50,097 bases of DNA from a virus. Positions 48,249-50,097 of the stretch are shown here, in pieces. Every line of letters begins with the position of its first letter. The stretch's first letter is position 1. Both the position numbers and the translations under genes were made by a program. The stretch covers positions 1 to 50,097 of the IMG/VR virus record IMGVR_UViG_3300032893_000069. One strand, written 5' to 3'. Below the pieces are notes generated by a model. It worked only from the letters and a program-made list of their open reading frames with translations, was not told the origin of the DNA and did not search any database.

Positions 48249-48914
48249 TCAATTCGCTAACAGTTCTAGTTCTAGTGCGGAGAGTGCTGCTCGCACGTTA
48301 GTACCAGAATCTTTTGCAATTCGCTCCCAGTTCAATTCGCCAGGTTTGCCGGTTTCCTTTTGCCATACATCGGCCAGTAGGCCAGCTATTTCGCTACGCA
48401 TACCGTAGCTGGAAAACTCGAGCATCCAACACCTAGAGAGGAAACGCTTTTCTAACTTGGCTTGCAGTTCCTCATTGGTCCAATTTGATGTGAAGATCCA
48501 AATTGTGTTAGGCACGCGATCCGTGGAGTCTAGTTTGCTCAATAGCGCAAGCTGGAAAGCGTTCGAGCATTGGTCTAGTTCATCGCAGAGAACTACGTGG
48601 AACGTGCCATTTTTGGGAACGTACCAGCACATTCTAATCGTATCCTCTAGCGTTTGAATGTTCGCTTTTTGTGAGGGAATTAGGTGCAATTCTCCACCGA
48701 TAGCATCGCAGAGTGCCATTGCCATTGTAGACTTGCCTACGCCAGAGGGACCATAGAATATCCATGCGCCATTTTTAGGAGCACGGGCGAATCCTGAGAG
48801 TATTTTTTTTTGCTTTTCCAAGCCGATAAAATCGGCAATGGCGCGTGGCCGGTATTTTTCGCTCAAAGGTTGCGGAAAGTCTAGCGTGCTTTGTGGAGTA
48901 GGAAAGAGAGACAT
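48249..48914 (-). CDS. Clamp-loader-like AAA+ ATPase
   Basis: 221 residues. Box SEKYRPRAIADFIG (18-31), Walker A GPSGVGKST (55-63), Walker B VVLCDELDQ (D111, E112), sensor 1 TSN (142-144), and SRC motif (S160-C162), all signatures of replication factor C/clamp-loader small subunits. It is short: the C-terminal collar domain seems missing. It may load a phage sliding clamp or recruit the host one. No other clamp-loader gene is in the window. Confidence 0.88.
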   Translation of the reverse strand: MSLFPTPQSTLDFPQPLSEKYRPRAIADFIGLEKQKKILSGFARAPKNGAWIFYGPSGVGKSTMAMALCDAIGGELHLIPSQKANIQTLEDTIRMCWYVPKNGTFHVVLCDELDQCSNAFQLALLSKLDSTDRVPNTIWIFTSNWTNEELQAKLEKRFLSRCWMLEFSSYGMRSEIAGLLADVWQKETGKPGELNWERIAKDSGTNVRAALSALELELLAN

Positions 48915-49229
48915 TTATATCCCCCTCTCATAGTCAAGCACGCAAATGCGCGTGTTAACTATCCCACAATCGAATGGTTGCAATGGGAGATCAGCAAATT
49001 GCCCTTGATTGTGTTCCTTGACGTATGCTTCATACTTTGCACACTCAAACGCGAGAATGGCTTGCAAATCTTCGTTTGTCGCATTCGCGGACACTTCGCC
49101 GTTGTCATTTACTGAAACCCTCTTCCCGCCTACGCAGTAATCATTTACCAAACGATAGCGAGAAATGAAGCGTACGCTTCCGGGCATACAGTAATGCCCT
49201 TTATAACCGCATGTTTCTCTTTGTTCCAT
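48915..49229 (-). CDS. Hypothetical early protein
   Basis: 104 residues from ATG 49229 (CGGAGAAAAGGC upstream). Contains Cys in the first and last parts and an acidic helix (NEDLQAILAFECAKYEAYV). No family recognised. Immediately upstream of the AAA+ gene and probably co-transcribed. Confidence 0.6.
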   Translation of the reverse strand: MEQRETCGYKGHYCMPGSVRFISRYRLVNDYCVGGKRVSVNDNGEVSANATNEDLQAILAFECAKYEAYVKEHNQGQFADLPLQPFDCGIVNTRICVLDYERGI

Positions 49230-49246
49230 TGCCTTTTCTCCGTTTC

Positions 49247-49265
49247 TCAGGTTAATCAGACCCGA
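49247..49265 (-). promoter_or_regulatory. Leader hairpin with CTGATTA loop
   Basis: TCAGGT (49247-49252) pairs with ACCCGA (49260-49265), one G-U pair in the transcript; the loop on the transcript is CTGATTA. Before GGAGA and ATG 49229. Confidence 0.6.
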
Positions 49266-49283
49266 GTTTAGTTTGTACCGCGC

Positions 49284-49305
49284 TTGCCGTACCGTAGCAC
49301 GGCAA
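49284..49305. promoter_or_regulatory. Promoter-region palindrome
   Basis: TTGCCGT (49284-49290), 8-base spacer, ACGGCAA (49299-49305). A TACAAA lies to the left at 49277-49272, but -35/-10 spacing is not ideal. Likely operator of the gene at 48915-49229. Confidence 0.4.
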
Positions 49306-49319
49306 ACTAGCAGGACAAT

Positions 49320-49601
49320 CTATTCCCAGTAGACTCCGCCCAACGCGCCACGAACACGTTTCAACCCCATATCGCGCATAACCTGATCTCGTTCGCGGCG
49401 AATCTTGTTAGCGCGTTCCCGTGTTGCCTTTTGGCGCGCATTCTTCAATTCCTCTTTAGATGCCCAGCGGAAAAGATGGCCGCGACCCGGTTCAGCAACT
49501 TGCAACTTGACTAGATGCCCTTCTACTTCGATAGGATCAGCGAACAAAAGCACGGTATCCCCGTTGTATCCATCGGCAAGGCGAATCGTTTGACGTTTCA
49601 T
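49320..49601 (-). CDS. Hypothetical early protein
   Basis: 93 residues from ATG 49601 (AGGAGAAAACAAAC upstream). Beta-rich N-terminal half and a strongly basic helix (NARQKATRERANKIRRERD) that could bind nucleic acid. No family recognised. Preceded by promoter, hairpin and AGTACT motifs. Confidence 0.6.
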   Translation of the reverse strand: MKRQTIRLADGYNGDTVLLFADPIEVEGHLVKLQVAEPGRGHLFRWASKEELKNARQKATRERANKIRRERDQVMRDMGLKRVRGALGGVYWE

Positions 49602-49625
49602 GGTTTGTTTTCTCCTGAGAGTCTA

Positions 49626-49644
49626 GTCAGATAATCAGTCTGAC
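49626..49644 (-). promoter_or_regulatory. Leader hairpin with CTGATTA loop
   Basis: GTCAGA (49626-49631) pairs perfectly with TCTGAC (49639-49644); loop on the transcript CTGATTA. The predicted start site of the promoter at 49680-49651 is the first base of this hairpin. Confidence 0.65.
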
Positions 49645-49645
49645 A

Positions 49646-49680
49646 AGGCGACAATGCGCCTAGTGGAGTACTGTTGTCAA
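49646..49680 (-). promoter_or_regulatory. Promoter with embedded palindrome
   Basis: TTGACA (49680-49675), 18-base spacer, CATTGT (49656-49651). AGGCG (49646-49650) and CGCCT (49657-49661) form a palindrome over the -10. AGTACT at 49667-49672 lies within the spacer and another ten bases beyond the -35. Confidence 0.5.
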
Positions 49681-49716
49681 GTTAAAAACGAGTACTAAGG
49701 CAAAATTGAGAGTACT
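49667..49716. repeat. Three AGTACT motifs
   Basis: AGTACT at 49667-49672, 49691-49696 and 49711-49716, each preceded by G. Spacing 24 and 20 bases, about two helical turns. Likely operator sites; the left window edge has two more with the same relation to a -35. Confidence 0.5.
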
Positions 49717-49737
49717 AGTGCTCAATCTATAAACACT

Positions 49738-49779
49738 CGCGCCGATGCCTTGCCAAATACGCGCCGATGTGCCTACAAT
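49738..49779 (+). promoter_or_regulatory. Promoter with direct repeats
   Basis: TTGCCA (49750-49755), 18-base spacer, TACAAT (49774-49779). The decamer CGCGCCGATG occurs at about 49738 and again at about 49761, 23 bases apart, flanking and inside the promoter. Start of transcription falls at or next to ATG 49789. Confidence 0.5.
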
Positions 49780-49788
49780 CGCGCTGCA

Positions 49789-49947
49789 ATGCCATATAAG
49801 AGGATAGCAGACAGGCGAGAAGCTACCAGGCGATGCCGCGAGCGAAAGAGAACTGGCCGGAAATCGGCAACACATCGGCAAGAGAATAGATGCGAACTGG
49901 AAAGGCGATTAGAAAGAGGATCGCACTCCGTTAGAATATCGCAATAG
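49789..49947 (+). CDS. Small Arg-rich protein
   Basis: 52 residues from ATG 49789, ten bases after a good -10, so probably leaderless. MPYKRIADRREATRRCRERK resembles the charged N-terminus of HNH-type phage proteins. Strongly basic throughout, no domain. Coding status is uncertain. Confidence 0.4.
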   Translation: MPYKRIADRREATRRCRERKRTGRKSATHRQENRCELERRLERGSHSVRISQ

Positions 49948-50041
49948 CAGGCGATTAGAGAAGAGAACTAGCGCGAGAATGAAGTAAATGGTTAACGCGA
50001 TTGAGTTTAAGTCTGTAGCTGGCCTCCGGGTGGGTAATCCC

Positions 50042-50097
50042 TTGACAACGAGACTCGCGCCGTGGTAACATACATGCAATCTTAAAACGCATGTATG
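50042..50097 (+). promoter_or_regulatory. Promoter and palindromic operator at right edge
   Basis: TTGACA (50042-50047), 18-base spacer, TAACAT (50066-50071), preceded by AATCCC. Palindrome CATACATGC (50069-50077), 11-base spacer, GCATGTATG (50089-50097), overlaps the -10 and start site. The downstream gene is outside the window. Confidence 0.6.

Noticed and set aside
49660-49881. Minus-strand ORF in the right regulatory region
   Set aside because: It runs through the AGTACT motifs and promoters, has no ribosome-binding site and no domain.

Overview
This window looks like about 50 kb of a tailed double-stranded DNA phage (or a prophage) genome, GC-rich and tightly packed, with many ATGA/TGATG start-stop overlaps. 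Large terminase with an intein, portal, scaffold-like protein, HK97-type major capsid protein, a beta-propeller-like neck/tail protein, three large internal-virion-like proteins and several tail spikes are present. I see no tape-measure, tail-tube or sheath gene, so a short-tailed (podovirus-like) particle is the best inference. IPT/TIG domains, an ASH-type choice-of-anchor-D domain and secreted 'VSGT' N-terminal domains in the tail proteins suggest an Acidobacteriota-like host. That is inference from domain flavour, not a measured taxonomy.

Layout. 1-1300: a minus-strand early operon of small zinc-finger proteins, preceded by a strong promoter, a palindromic operator and a highly structured leader. 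1318-2662: a plus operon with a ribbon-helix-helix protein, a Tat-signal protein resembling part of the capsid protein, a GroES-like co-chaperonin with a DnaJ-type zinc finger inside its mobile loop, and a micro-ORF coupled to the terminase start by a 15-bp inverted repeat. 2659-24237: packaging, head and neck/ejection genes on the plus strand, interrupted by one class-3-like intein and three HNH endonuclease genes (one inverted), and ending with a PurD-like ATP-grasp enzyme. 24282-34967: five consecutive tail/receptor genes that all begin with Sec-type signal peptides; one ends in an S74 chaperone domain. 34981-35402: small membrane (holin/spanin-like) genes. 35491-36399: an IS1595-type transposase.

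36462-42569 is a long minus-strand operon reading away from a divergent promoter at about 42.6 kb: zinc-finger protein, HNH-like protein, PD-(D/E)XK-like nuclease, small unknowns, nucleotidyltransferase-like protein, spanin-like and lipoprotein genes, a papain-like protease, a DNA methyltransferase, an L,D-transpeptidase-like enzyme and a DUF3800 protein. 42663-45693 is the diverging plus operon, with an ERF-type single-strand annealing protein and several conserved small phage proteins. 45685-49601 is a minus-strand early region with a clamp-loader-like AAA+ ATPase, a perfect 622-bp tandem duplication of an alanine-rich gene, and four leaders that each carry a hairpin with a GATTA-containing loop. 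The last 500 bases hold repeated AGTACT motifs, a small Arg-rich ORF and a promoter overlapping a palindrome.

How it fits together: early control regions on both sides (operators, repeated promoters, leaderless-looking starts) drive host-takeover and recombination genes, and the central 20-35 kb builds the virion. The co-chaperonin fusion sits directly upstream of the terminase and capsid genes, a position that fits a role in capsid folding. No tRNA, rRNA or CRISPR array was recognised.
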